The notes under the pieces: generated by a model
The model's database searches: none
Seen by the model: only the letters and a program-made list of their open reading frames with translations
What the model was told of the DNA's origin: nothing
DNA from: Tubiluchus corallicola
Taxonomy: Eukaryota > Priapulida > Priapulimorpha > Priapulimorphida > Tubiluchidae
DNA: 53,861 nt
Direction: 5' to 3'
NCBI GenBank assembly: GCA_030141605.1
Contig: JAQGDQ010001225.1
Span: 1-53,861 of the forward strand
In this document: positions 13,001 through 24,800 of the stretch, piece by piece
Layout: the number at the start of each line of letters is the position of its first letter
Position numbering within the stretch: position 1 is the stretch's first letter
Made by a program: the position numbers and the translations under genes

Positions 13001-13967
13001 CATCAAGCTGCAAAGCTTTCCTGCTAGAAATTGTCTGCTATGACGTGGAATGAAGCAAATGCCAAACAATGACATAAGTTCTGCCAAAACACTAACAACG
13101 TAGCGCCATCTAGAGACGGAAATAAAAAGTTATTGGCATCTGATCATCACGCATATGAGGGCGTCACAAACAGTTTTTGAAGATTTTTAACCCTTTCAGT
13201 CCCGAATTATTTTTTTAATAAGGAAAAGTTTTTTGGCTTGGTACTTTTGTTCAGTATGTCCATCTTGTTTACACATAATAATTGTTTTTTTCTACCTGTG
13301 TCCGCGTGCTAAATATAGCCTGTATCCCACGGGATACATTGGGATTCAATGGAAGCATAAAATGTGCTTCATTTTGCAACTGCTGATAATTTTTTAAAGT
13401 ATTTAAGACATTTAGTATGCATGCTATGCTGATCTGTACAAAGTCATCTCTAAAGTACTGTACCTTGCATAGTTTTTTGTGCTATGTAGATTTTCTAGTT
13501 TGCCATTTTATCACAATTTTTAGTCTATTGTTATTGGCTTAAATCAAAATAACTGTTAACAGATCAAATAACTACAAATTTTATTAATTTTAAAGGCAGA
13601 AAATATTCTCGTATCCCACGGGATACAATGGGTATGAAAGGGTTAATGCTGTTTAAATAGCTTGTTTAATGTTTTTCGTTCATTGGTTTGAATTTTGTAT
13701 TTTCATTCATACTTGTTTACAGTTTCAATTGAGATCTACAAGGTATTGCTAGACCGGTATCATTCAATTTTTTCTGCTTTCTAGGCATTTGGATTCATGT
13801 CGCAGGTCGCTCTACAAGCTGAGAAAATGGATCATCACCCTGAGTGGTTCAACGTCTACAACAAGGTGCAGATTACTCTGAGTACCCACGACTGCGGTGG
13901 TCTTTCGGAGAATGACGTCAAACTGGCAAAGTTTATAGAGAAATGTGCAAGTAGATTCACAAAGTAG
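10074..13967 (+). CDS. PCBD1: Pterin-4a-carbinolamine dehydratase (DCoH), 3 exons
   Basis: CDS join(10074-10076, 11450-11587, 13785-13967), 107 residues. The family dehydrates 4a-hydroxy-tetrahydrobiopterin during BH4 recycling for aromatic amino acid hydroxylases, and in vertebrates also acts as the HNF1 dimerization cofactor. Seen: [16 protein letters not shown] in exon 2 and the active-site block DHHPEW in exon 3. The three pterin-site histidines fall at about residues 64, 65 and 82. Length matches the usual ~104 aa. All junctions are phase 0 with GT/AG borders. The only Met upstream in phase is the isolated ATG at 10074 followed directly by GTATGG, so exon 1 codes just Met. Polyadenylation signal AATAAA at 14044-14049. 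Whether it is the PCBD1 or PCBD2 paralogue is not resolvable by eye. Confidence 0.95.
10394..10427. repeat. 34-bp perfect palindrome
   Basis: Every base from 10394 to 10427 pairs about the centre TGCA|TGCA. Arms end in TACAAAAACAATGTGCA and its complement. Confidence 0.95.
10400..10746. repeat. 51-bp tandem array in PCBD intron 1
   Basis: About 6.5 copies of a 51-bp unit (17 codons long), e.g. successive GCAAAACTAC blocks spaced 50-51 bp. Because 51 is divisible by 3, long spurious frames stay open on both strands. A perfect 34-bp palindrome lies at the left edge. Confidence 0.95.
10869..10938. repeat. AT-rich hairpin, PCBD intron 1
   Basis: Arms AAATTTTCATACAAAA and TTTTGTATGAAAATTT flank a (TA)n core. 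Could be a tiny foldback element; no target-site duplication identified. Confidence 0.85.
11450..11587 (+). CDS. PCBD1: PCBD exon 2
   Basis: Acceptor TTTTTTCCTATAG, 46 codons from ASEAKRVKL to FQNFNQ. The donor is CAG|GTCATT, weak at +3 to +6, and a LINE fragment begins about 20 bases downstream. Confidence 0.95.
11605..11960 (+). mobile_element. Decayed 3' end of a non-LTR retrotransposon (LINE)
   Basis: Reads as the C-terminal part of a LINE ORF2: [15 protein letters not shown], then after a shift near 11717 [19 protein letters not shown], then after a second shift near 11775 [16 protein letters not shown] and finally [11 protein letters not shown] before TGA. It is followed by a (GAT)n tail, typical of LINE 3' ends. 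Two frameshifts show it is dead. Clade not assigned. It lies just inside PCBD intron 2. Confidence 0.85.
12309..12679. mobile_element. pogo/Tigger-type MITE (371 bp)
   Basis: Terminal inverted repeats CAGTCGACCCTCGTTAAACC and GGTTTAACGAGGGTTGACTG, flanked by TA on both sides (12307-12308 and 12680-12681). TA target duplication and CAGT...ACTG ends are typical of Tc1/mariner pogo derivatives. No transposase seen. Sits in PCBD intron 2. Confidence 0.9.
13785..13967 (+). CDS. PCBD1: PCBD exon 3 (terminal, catalytic)
   Basis: Acceptor CTGCTTTCTAG, 60 codons starting [21 protein letters not shown] and ending at TAG. Contains all three conserved histidines. Confidence 0.96.
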   Translation, partial: AFGFMSQVALQAEKMDHHPEWFNVYNKVQITLSTHDCGGLSENDVKLAKFIEKCASRFTK

Positions 13968-14633
13968 ACTTCCATTGGTAAGTTGCTAACTTGCTGTATA
14001 CATTACACACATCGCTGCCTAATAAATTAAATTGATGACTATCAATAAAGTTCTCTGAATAAAAGTGTACCCCGCTCACATCACTGTCTTCATTTTGCTA
14101 CGCATTGGAGTTGCTTACAAAATCATGTTGAACAAACAGATATGCATTTGCGACAATATTCCTGTTTTTTTATCAGTAAACAAAAAATAACAAAAACAAA
14201 ACATCAGGGCTGTCATCTCAAGCAGCCGAGATTACTTCCACCTTTATAACATCTAACTAACTAGGTCAAGATCAAGTTGTAGAATTCAGTGAGAAACAAA
14301 TCCGGCGCAGAAATTAGAATCGGCAGGCTGGTCATGAAAATTTACTGTTGCTTATAAACTTTTTGAATCTTGACTTGATACTTTTCGTGAGCTTCTTGAC
14401 TGTGGGGAGCAATTCCCTGACCACTGACCAGCACTTCAGAGTAGCTGTACTGGTCACTCAGAATTTCATTCAGTGTCTCAGTAAATCTTCTGAATTTATT
14501 CACTAATTCTCTTGAACTTCTGTTAAGGGAATATATGATGATTTTTTATATCCTACTACAGTACGAAGTACGATAAAAAGTATATATTTTAACACTTACA
14601 ACATTGCCAGAGTGCTTAATTAAGTAGTAAATT

Positions 14634-14870
14634 AAAAATTTAATTAAAGACAAGCGAGCTCAAGTAATGATGACATCCCAACTGAGCATAAGTTTCAGCA
14701 GCACAAACAATATCTCCCGAGCGTGTTACACGTGTTTGCGAAAGCAAAAATTGATGTATAATGCTACTGTACATAATTCGGTGTGATATATAAAAACTCG
14801 ACAAAATTTAAATTTCACATTTACCATTCTGTTGATTACAGAAATGTGATGCCGGGCTTTACTTGTTGGT
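14634..14870 (+). repeat. Dispersed repeat family A, copy 1
   Basis: Shares GAGCGTGTTACACGTGTTTG and flanks with copies near 24980-25205 and (partial) 25510-25626. Confidence 0.75.
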
Positions 14871-14934
14871 TTTCTGTTCTTTATTTAAACCAGATTTACT
14901 TCAACAATTCCCAAACTAGTACTCCTAGCCGAGC

Positions 14935-15055
14935 GGAGAGGTAGTAGTACACAGATGTTAGTAGTTTAGAAACTGAATCAGTTTCTCATAGGTACCTCTA
15001 CGGGGCGTACCTTGAGATAAAAGATGTGGGTTCGAATCACGAGTGGGATCTTAAG
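14935..15055 (+). repeat. tRNA-like SINE head
   Basis: CCTAGCCGAGCGG (A-box of Leu/Ser type) and, 85 bases on, GTGGGTTCGAATCACG (B-box). The spacing is too long for an intact tRNA and the acceptor stem is not visible. Confidence 0.5.
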
Positions 15056-15894
15056 TGTCGGTCTTGAGTTGCTGTTATTGTGTTTAGCTAACAAAGTGTG
15101 AACTATTCATAATATTTTTACTATTCAAATACTCCTTAAAAGTTTACAAAAAAAACGCACTCCAAGATACATATTTTTGTGTATAAAGAACGATCAAAAT
15201 TTAATGAACAAATTTGTGATGATCAAAAGATAATTTTCAAAATCAATCAGAGTGCTGCACTCCCTTTTGGTTTAAAATTAAAAGTACTTTCAAATGCAGT
15301 CTCTCAGACAACAAGATTATACTTAATCACTAGAGCGTAGCTGTTTTTCAGTAAAGCATACCTAAATCATGTTATACTTTAAACCACAAAACTTCTTAGA
15401 CATAACGTTGTTTACCAAACATGGAGGAAAAATAAACACGAGGCAAAACCCAACTAAAGTTAAACAAATTAGATTCTAATACACTAGGTCCTCACTAATT
15501 ACATGTTCTATTAATGAGCTATTTCATGTTCATTTCAGATTGTCTAGTCTAACATGGCAGCTGCCATTGGAGCAAGAGAAGAAATCTTCAAACGTTGCCA
15601 GAATGCGAAAATAGATTCTCTAGTTGACTTAGAAATGGCGGTTTAGATGGCAGGTAGCAAGACTGGAAATTAAAGACTCGGGATATGGTGCTAATTTTAT
15701 TGTTACTGCTAGATGTCACTAACATTCACTAATTAGATGAAATAGGATACAGTTGTATATTCCATTGTTATTTGATCCTAGTTCACGGTGCCTCCAAAAT
15801 GGTTGTAAGTCGACCTGTACTATGCAGTAGGTTTTTGTCTACCTCAGATTGAATCCCTGTTTAACCCATTTGCTTGTAATTTCACAGAAATGCA

Positions 15895-17215
15895 AGCCGT
15901 CAGTTGCTTGCGGTCCAATCATCATAGCAACACGGTACGCAAGCTGTGAGTTGCTTGTGGTCCAATCATCATAGCAACACGGTACGCAAGCTGTCTGCTT
16001 GCGGTCCAATCATCATAGCAACACGGTACGCAAGCTGTCTGCTTGCGGTCCAATCATCATAGCAACACGGTACGCAAGCTGTCTGCTTGCGGTCCTATCA
16101 TCATAGCAACACGGTACGCAAGCCGTCAGTTGCTTGCGTTCCAATCATCATTGCAACACGGTACGCAAGCTGTGAGTTGCTTGTGGTCCAATCATCATAG
16201 CAACACGGTACGCAAGCTGTCTGCTTGCGGTCCAATCATCATAGCAACACGGTACGCAAGCTGTCAGTTGCTTGCGGTCCAATCATCATAGCAACACGGT
16301 ACGCAAGCTGTCTGCTTGCGGTCCAATCATCATAGCAACACGGTACGCAAGCTGTCTGCTTGCGGTCCAATCATCATAGCAACACGGTACGCAAGCCGTC
16401 TGCTTGCGGTCCAATCATCATAGCAACACGGTACGCAAGCTGTCTGCTTGCGGTCCAATCATCATAGCAACACGGTACGCAAGCTGTCTGCTTGCGGTCC
16501 AATCATCATAGCAACACGGTACGCAAGCCGTCAGTTGCTTGCGTTCCAATCATCATAGCAACACGGTACGCAAGCTGTCTGCTTGCGGTCCAATCATCAT
16601 AGCAACACGGTACGCAAGCTGTCTGCTTGCGGTCCAATCATCATAGCAACACGGTACGCAAGCCGTCAGTTGCTTGCGTTCCAATCATCATAGCAACACG
16701 GTACGCAAGCTGTCTGCTTGCGGTCCTATCATCATAGCAACACGGTACGCAAGCCGTCAGTTGCTTGCGTTCCAATCATCATTGCAACACGGTACGCAAG
16801 CCGTCAGTTGCTTGCGTTCCAATCATCATAGCAACACGGTACGCAAGCTGTCTGCTTGCGGTCCAATCATCATAGCAACACGGTACGCAAGCCGTCAGTT
16901 GCTTGCGTTCCAATCATCATAGCAACACGGTACGCAAGCTGTCTGCTTGCGGTCCTATCATCATAGCAACACGGTACGCAAGCCGTCAGTTGCTTGCGTT
17001 CCAATCATCATTGCAACACGGTACGCAAGCCGTCAGTTGCTTGCGGTCCAATCATCATAGCAACACGGTACGCAAGCCGTCAGTTGCTTGCGTTCCAATC
17101 ATCATAGCAACACGGTACGCAAGCCGTCAGTTGCTTGCGTCCAATCATCATAGCAACACGGTACGCAAGCCGTCAGTTGCTTGCATTCCAATCATCATAG
17201 CTACACGGTGGGTCA
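15895..17215. repeat. 44/47-bp minisatellite, about 28 copies
   Basis: Units of 44 bp (short spacer GTCTGCTTGCG) or 47 bp (GTCAGTTGCTTGCG). Core CCAATCATCATAGCAACACG then GTACGCAAGC. Each junction can fold as CGCAAGC-loop-GCTTGCG. Last copy degenerates near 17200. Frames through it are incidental. Confidence 0.97.
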
Positions 17216-17414
17216 AGCGTGATGCACCCTGGTGTAAGCCAGAATGTAGGTCCATGTAAGTTTTTGGAGCTTATTATCTACTTCAGTATAATTACGATTT
17301 GCATTATCACATTATAAATCAAATATAATTACAATAATTGTAACAAACTTATATTAATATGCTGTTGTGTGATATAGTTAGAGAAAAAATGCAAATATAA
17401 CAAAAATTGTAAAA

Positions 17415-17887
17415 CAGGGGTGTGCAAATTATCTGACTAGCCGGGCCACATTAAACTTTCCCGCAATTCATGCGGGCCACAGGCAGTTTGATCAAGGAGC
17501 CAAGTACAGAAAGGCCTAATAATGATTTTTTTGCATCAGACCTGCGTACATCATCACTACTACACCCAAGAAACTATTTTAGAAGTTATTAAAATTTATA
17601 TTACAAACCATATATTTCTACTTTCAGGACAGATAGTGGTAATTTCATTACAATGCATATTAGTAATGTGTATCACACGGTCTGTGTAGTACAGTGACAT
17701 TAAGCTACAACCGTCTTGTAAGGGTTAATGGCATCCGATCTAGTAGAAAAAACTACCCGCACTATCTTTGGGATCGTGGCACGGACTTCAGCTGGATACA
17801 CTCAATTAACCGCACTTTCATTAGGTTGACAAATCTCTTCGCGTGCCGCACAAATTCTCTCGGCGGGCCGCAATTTGCACACACCTG
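17415..17887 (+). mobile_element. hAT-type MITE, copy 1
   Basis: Ends CAGGGGTGTGCAAA and TTTGCACACACCTG, with perfect 8-bp duplications TTGTAAAA on both sides. No transposase. Internal sequence nearly identical to the copies at 19592, 24111, 31130 and 43963. Confidence 0.93.
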
Positions 17888-17895
17888 TTGTAAAA

Positions 17896-19583
17896 GAACT
17901 ATAGTAATATAGTTTACTAAACAACATAATAGTTTATCAACAGGAAAAAATGCTGCCTGGTGTTTAAGAAGCAAAACTGAAAAGTAGGAAAAATAGAAAA
18001 AGATAAAGTAATAGAATAAGATAACGCATACATTTCAATGTAGTACAGCTTCACAGCTTACATCTACAACATTGACTAATCACCAAATTCACCACTTGCT
18101 TCGTAATGAGCTGTTTCATTTTTCTTTGTATCTAGTATTTCTTTGTGAGGCACTAAATAGTCAGTCTTTTCAAACGTTTAACTTTTTTGACTTGATTATG
18201 TCAACACTATAGATATTTATTATTTTCTTTTGTAAGTTTTATTACCGAGCTGGAATTACGTATTTATGAAACTTGCTGTCCTACTTTCGTTCATTTACAT
18301 AATATTTGGCTAAATTTGGTAAACTTTAGCACAGCTGTAGGATTGATACCCTTGCAATAATCAGTGTTCTTTGTTTTTAGAAAAATCAAGGTTTAAAATA
18401 GTTTTTATTGATAATCGTATCAGCTAATAATGGATAACTATTAACAGTTAAAAGCTATCAGATGACACATACCATCCTGTGTGAAAAAATTTGGAGGTGA
18501 GTCTAGCAAGTCTGTCGACTTCGTATATCGTTAGAAGTAAACTTGCCAATGTGACAGAGCTGGTCTGATCACCAAGCAAAGTAAGGTACGTGTATTTCCC
18601 GTGTTGCAAGAAAGCAAGTAGAGGGTGTAGTGTAAACTTTTGCATTTTGCGCATGTGACAGAGATGGTCTAATCACCAAACAAAGTAAGGCGCATGCATT
18701 TCCCGTGTTGCAAGAAAGTGAGTATAAATTGGTGTCTACAATTATACTACCACATGCGGTATTTATAGGGTTTGAAAAGATATACAAAATGAAGGTTTGA
18801 AGGTTTGTGTGTTTACCACACTCTCAAAAGAAACATGTCCTCAACTCCAAGTTAGGGCAATCAAACAGATGGAAAACACAAACATTTAGTAGCCATTTTG
18901 GATGCATAAATGATCACTTCAGGGTGGCATAAATCATCGGGTAGCTTTTCAATGTTAATAGTAAAATGCCAATAAGTTTTTTTTCATTTCTTTGCAACTC
19001 TGATGTTTAAACTCAAACCTCTTTATGCATTGAATGAGAATTTCTCTGACATTGATGTAAGTGCACAAAATTGGCACTACTAGAGTTGAACCAACTGCAA
19101 GTGATCACATGCCAAGGCAGCACTTTTCAATTTATTGCAAAGAATAAAACAGATAGTAATGTTCAATATACAAATAATGCACTAATCATGGCAGTAAGAA
19201 TATAGCTAGAAATGATGTATGTTATTTACATTGTTTAGATGTAAAATAAAAGCCTATTTTTGTAGAGAAAACGACGTTTTCTGAATTTTTCACATATGGC
19301 CATTTTTTGTAGTGCAAGGTGCTGCACATGTACCAAGCTGATTTGATTTTTTAAAAAATCCGTGTGACAGATAAAAATATTTTTGCTATTAGTAATTAAT
19401 TACTATAGTAACTGCTATTATAGTAATTACTATAGTCATTAATATGAAAAAGTCAAATGATTAATGGTTAACCTCGCAATTATTCACACACTTTAAAGAT
19501 GTCTGTCTGTCTCTTACAACAGACGACCATCACGATTATAAGCCCCCATGTAAAGAGTTGAGTCATTGGTGAAACGTAAGTTG
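17896..19583. other. Intergenic, no gene seen
   Basis: Contains an imperfect ~115-bp direct duplication at about 18545-18720 (GTGACAGAG(A/C)TGGTCT ... CCCGTGTTGCAAGAAAG) and a short TAGTAATTA palindromic cluster near 19390-19440. Confidence 0.6.
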
Positions 19584-19591
19584 ACCTAGAT

Positions 19592-20051
19592 CAGGGGTGT
19601 GCAAATTATCTGACTAGCCAGGCCACATTAAACTTTCCCACAATTCCTGTGGGCCACAAGCAGTTTGATCAAGGAGCCAAGTACAGAAAGGCCTAATAAC
19701 GATATTTTTGTATCCGACCTGCGTACATCATTATTACTACACTCAAGAAACTATTTTAGAAGTTACTAAAATTTATATTACAAACCATATATTTCTACTT
19801 TCAGGACAGATAGTGGTAATTTCATTACAATGCATATTAGTAATGTGTATCACACAGTCTGTGTAGTACAGTGACATTAAGCTACAACCGTCTTGTAAGG
19901 GTTAATGGCATCCAATCTAGTAGAAAAAACTACCTGCACTATCTTTGGGATCGTGGCATGGACTTCAGCTGGATACACTCAATTAATCACCCGGGCCGCA
20001 CTTTCATTAGGTTGACAAATCTCTTCGCGGGCCGTAATTTGCACACCCCTG
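19592..20051 (+). mobile_element. hAT-type MITE, copy 2
   Basis: CAGGGGTGTGC ... GCACACCCCTG with 8-bp duplication ACCTAGAT both sides. Confidence 0.95.
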
Positions 20052-20059
20052 ACCTAGAT

Positions 20060-21755
20060 GCTTAATTTACAACGATTTACGATGTTTGAGGTTCAACCAA
20101 CCAGCAAATCATTCGAATTGAAAACATTTTAACGGGCACGTATTGTATCGTTGCTTTCTTGTTACGTATGCCGAAACACGTGGAAGAAAATGTGGATGTT
20201 AATGGATTTTGAGTGGACGGTTGTTCGTCGCAAAAATGTTGTCAGTGCGGGTGGATTTATCGAGTGTTCTCTCTTACAATTGAAAACCAACAATAGCATG
20301 CCCTGTTGAGAACATACAATTAGGATAAATAATTATAACTAGGGGTGACCATTCTCTACTAGAAAACGTATTCGAATCAAGTTTGTGACTTTTGAATTCG
20401 AATCAAGTTTGTGACTTTTGAATTCTAATCAATCCGAACTTCGGTATTTGGAAATCGAAATGAGACTGAAAGATCTTCGAACCACCAACAAAAATTAGTC
20501 TTACAAAGGTCATGCATGTTAAAAGAATCTGTTCTGCAGTAAATCTACTGATAGTTTGTTAAAAAATTGTGCACAGAAATAACAGCTAAATTATACTAAC
20601 TGCTTGGTGTTTCAAATGTTTTAATGATAAAGAAGGTATGTGGTTAAAGTGCTGAATTAATCGAATCTATAGTTTTAGGTTTGCTAATAACTGCAAGTTA
20701 GGAAGATGTTAAGGAATAAGAAATCTGGTCAACAAACGTGATAAAAATCATCGTACCTGTGTTTATAAATACTCAATGCATTTTGTATGTTGACCGATAT
20801 ACATAATGCGTATTTAACTACTTTTTACTTAGTTAACAGAAAATGACTTGAAACAAATACAAACCAATTGAGAAAATTTTCATCATATATACAAATACAA
20901 AGAAAATTTTTATCGTATATACACAAAATAATAACTATTTAATCAATAACAAATATAGAAATGATACAACTCAATAACTGAAGTGAGACGACAGAATTAG
21001 TCCTCCCAATCAGGCCTACGTGAGTTACACAGCTGCATGTGTTACACGTATACCGAGAAAGTGCCAGGTTTACTGTAACCGGCTGTAGGTGGCAGCACCA
21101 TAAAGCAAAAAATTCTACAATTGAGATAAGACTACTAAGTCTTTCTAGTAGATAAGTACTATACTGAATTGTAGATGGCAGCACCACATTTTAGGTTTTC
21201 TATTAAGCGAAAGCGACAAAAAATCAAACTGCACCAATGAAATGTATTTGTGCTTAACCAAGTTAAATCCGTGACAACATATCTGAGAGCTTTTGTAATT
21301 TCTAGGAAGAAATTAAATACACTTACAATGTATTAAATGTAATTAAATAATAAAAATAATGTAACTCAGTAGTGGTGTTGCAAATCTCAAACTTAATCCA
21401 TTGAAAATTCTTGATGGTCACCATGTAAGAAATTAATATGTTGTTACCCCTAAACAAGCCTTTATCTCATGATCAATAATCAATAGTGGATCAATAATCG
21501 CTTGTCCAAAGGAAAAAATACGATGACATCTTTTCCTCTACTATACCCCCCCCAAATTCGACCAAAATTCAATCATTGTCACTGCAAAATAAAACGCCTT
21601 GCCTACATCGATAAAAGTTTTCATTGCTAATTCACCAATGTAAATAAACCAATGACTTCTAATCTGTGATCGTTGTCAGAAGAATGAAAATGTCATCCAC
21701 AGGCAGATCTCTGGCAGCAATCAATACCAATAAATCTATAATTATTGCTCTGTGA
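20060..21755. other. Intergenic 3' of the coiled-coil gene
   Basis: No gene seen. A 29-bp direct repeat (GAATCAAGTTTGTGACTTTT) occurs twice at 20373-20430. Confidence 0.6.
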
Positions 21756-21840
21756 TCAGTCATCGTCGTCAGATGAACTAAAGACATCATCTATCGGTAA
21801 TCCCTTCTCTCTTCGGTTTGCAATCACTTTTGCTGCCAAA
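21756..21840 (-). CDS. Coiled-coil gene exon 7 (terminal)
   Basis: Acceptor ATTTTTTTCAG; encodes LAAKVIANRREKGLPIDDVF then SSSDDDD and TGA at 21758-21756. Phase matches exon 6. A 37-bp tandem array starts about 11 bases upstream of this acceptor. Confidence 0.75.
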
Positions 21841-24800
21841 CTGAAAAAAATATGCGTAAAAGATTGGTATTTTTGTACAGAAATTAATATGCGTAAAAGA
21901 TTGGTATTTTTGTACAGAAATTAATAGGCGTAAAAGATTGGTATTTTTGTACAGCAATTAATACGCGTAAAAGATTGGTATTTTTGTACAGCAATTAATG
22001 CGCGTAAAAGATTGGTATTTTTGTACAGCAATTAATGCGCGTAAAAGATTGGTATTTTTGTACAACAAACACGTAAGATTGGTATTTTTGTACAGCAATT
22101 AATACGCGTAAAAGATTGGTATTTTTGTACAGCAATTAATGCGCGTAAAAGATTGGTATTTTTGTACAGCAATTACTGTTAAGAAAATGTTTTTCTTTGT
22201 AACTTCAATAGTAGTCAAATTTACATAAAACACAAATTTGTAAACCACCGATGAAGGGTTCATATGAAGAATTCACCAATTGCATTTCATTTTTGTAAAA
22301 CAGGGTTGCCAAAGAATTTTAAAATGAAATTTCCGGACTTTTCCTTGACTTTTTCCTGGCCAAATATTGATTTTCCATGATGAAGATAAGCAGAAATTGT
22401 ATTACCAGTAAACATATTCAAACATTTTTGTGTAAGGACATTAATACTGATATATAATGTGTCGGCCAATCATTATTTTTGGAACAGAAATCTAAACTGG
22501 GAGCCATAGCAAAATTTTATTTGAACACGAATAGCTGAAAAATATCGGTTCACTGTGATTATTTTGCACCATTTTTATCATTTTCCCTGACTTTTTACCA
22601 AATTATCTTTTTCCCTGACCTTTTAATGACTTTCCAGGATAGCCCATATTTTCAAGGATTTTCCCTTATCTGGGAGCCCTGATAAAAGGATGAAAAATTC
22701 TTATCTTACGCTATTATCTTTGTTTCCTTAGAATGATAAGATAAAAAAACGTATGCAATACATTACACTTGTATAAGATACTTTTATGTAACTTAGACAC
22801 TCTTATGTAACTTTTCTGTGTATAGGATAAAAGAACAGAATTACCATGAAAGTCAGCAATATGCAGGATATAAAAACACAGTATAAAATAACAAGAAGTA
22901 ATGTACAAGTGTTAGTACAATAATGATAATAATAATAACTTATTATGGTGTTTTTCTATATACAGTGTTCAAAGCACTTAACAAATCTGAAGAGCTAAAT
23001 TAATACAATATAAGAGAAGTCAATAGACACCTACTTCAGTAATATAAAAATCAAATCACAAATTATTATTATTAGTAATAATAATCTTTATTTAAAGTCA
23101 GCTTTTGGGTCAACAATTAACATTAGCTCAAAGAGCTATTATCGCCGACTGTAAATAACAACCTACAACTACATAACAGAGACTGTTATTACCCCACTTT
23201 TACCCTAAATACCACGAGTCAGGCAGGTCAACAGCAGGTACCATTTTTAAAGTCTTTGGTATGACCCGGCCGCTGCTTCGAACTCACGACCTCCCAGACG
23301 GAAAGCAGACGCATTACCACTAGACTAAACCGTCTGATTTTATGAAATGAAACACAGTATTCCTACCTCAGTTATATACATGTAAACAATGTAAATATGT
23401 ATACAAAAATCTGCAGTTAAAAACCAATAAAATACCTACTTCAACTTTCTCCTATGCAGGAGAAGCATTTCCTGTCGGATCACATTGTTTCGACGTCTCG
23501 TTTTCCTGATGTCGGCTCTAACTTTCTTCAAGGCTAAAATTTCCTGGATCTAAAAAACAAACGCAATCATGAACTTTTCATCCTTCTAACCCGTTAGCAT
23601 TTCGTTGCCATTGGCTAAGTTTGCATACAAATTTGATAAACGTGACTTATTTCACTTACTGACTGTACTGCTTTCTCTTCAGAAATCTTACCTTTTCATG
23701 GAGGAGAAATTTGACTTCGGACAAGTAAATTTTGAGAGCTCTCCTTTCCGTCCGACCAGTAACTTCAGATCTGCGAAAAACAAAGAAGTTACAGCCAACA
23801 GTAAACAACGCAAATATTTTGACACACATGCAACTATAGTTGCTCAATCCATTTACTCTTTACATTCCTCTAAAATCATGCAGGTCATCAACCCACTTGC
23901 TAAAAACTTGCTAAAGACTTACCTGAGTTCAGTGCATATATCCTCAATCATGTGCAGTACAACGTCTAGATCTAGCGCCTCCTTGGCGTGCCTTCTCTCT
24001 GAAGGGCAGTACAAATCTAGCGTCTCAAGACCTAATAGCAAAAGTGAAAACTAGTCACTAATAGAAATGCAAACATTCTCACAGTACAGTAACTACGGCA
24101 CTATATAGAGCAGGGGTGTGCAAATTATCTGAGTAGCCGGGCCACATTAAACTTTCCCGCAATTCCTGTGGGTCGCAGGCAGTTTGATCAAGGAGCCAAG
24201 TACAGAAAGGCCTAATAACGACTTTTTTTGCATCCGACCTGCGTACATCATTACTACTACACTCAAGAAACTATTTTAGAAGTTATTAAAATTTATATTA
24301 CAAACCATATATTTCTACTTTCAGGACAGATAGTGGTAATTTCATTACAATGCATATTAGTAATGTGTATCACACAGTCTGTGTAGTACAGTGACATTAA
24401 GCTACAACCGTCTTGTAAGGGTTAATGGCATCCGATCTAGTAGAAAAAACTACCCGCACTATATTTGGGATCGTGGCACGGACTTCAGCTGGATACACTC
24501 AATTCATCGCCCGGGCCGCACTTTTATTAGGTTGACAAATCTCTTCGCGGGCCACACAAATTCTCTTGGCAGGCCGCAAGTGGCCCGCGGGCCACAACTT
24601 GCACACCCCTGATATAGAGTCATCCCCTCCACATCAAAATAGTCGTTAGCATAGTGATTCCTCAGGACAATTCCGCCTTGGAGAAGATCAGCTTTGCTTT
24701 GTAACGTTTAAACGCTTTTAATCAACAATGTAGGATAGAAACCTCATTGGAAAATGGAAGTTTCTTATGCATCAACATTCAAGCATCTGCTTGACAGAAA

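Noticed and set aside
16043-17259. Repetitive ORFs, or a CRISPR-like array
   Set aside because: Units are fully homologous with no unique spacers, in a eukaryotic context: a minisatellite. The frames vary with unit length.
17694-17912. Recurring MTLSYNRLVRVNGI frames at each hAT copy
   Set aside because: Same internal MITE sequence repeated; not similar to a hAT transposase and interrupted differently in each copy.
23605-24054. 149-codon plus-strand frame
   Set aside because: Antisense shadow of exon 5 and flanking intron; the minus-strand coiled-coil frame has splice sites.
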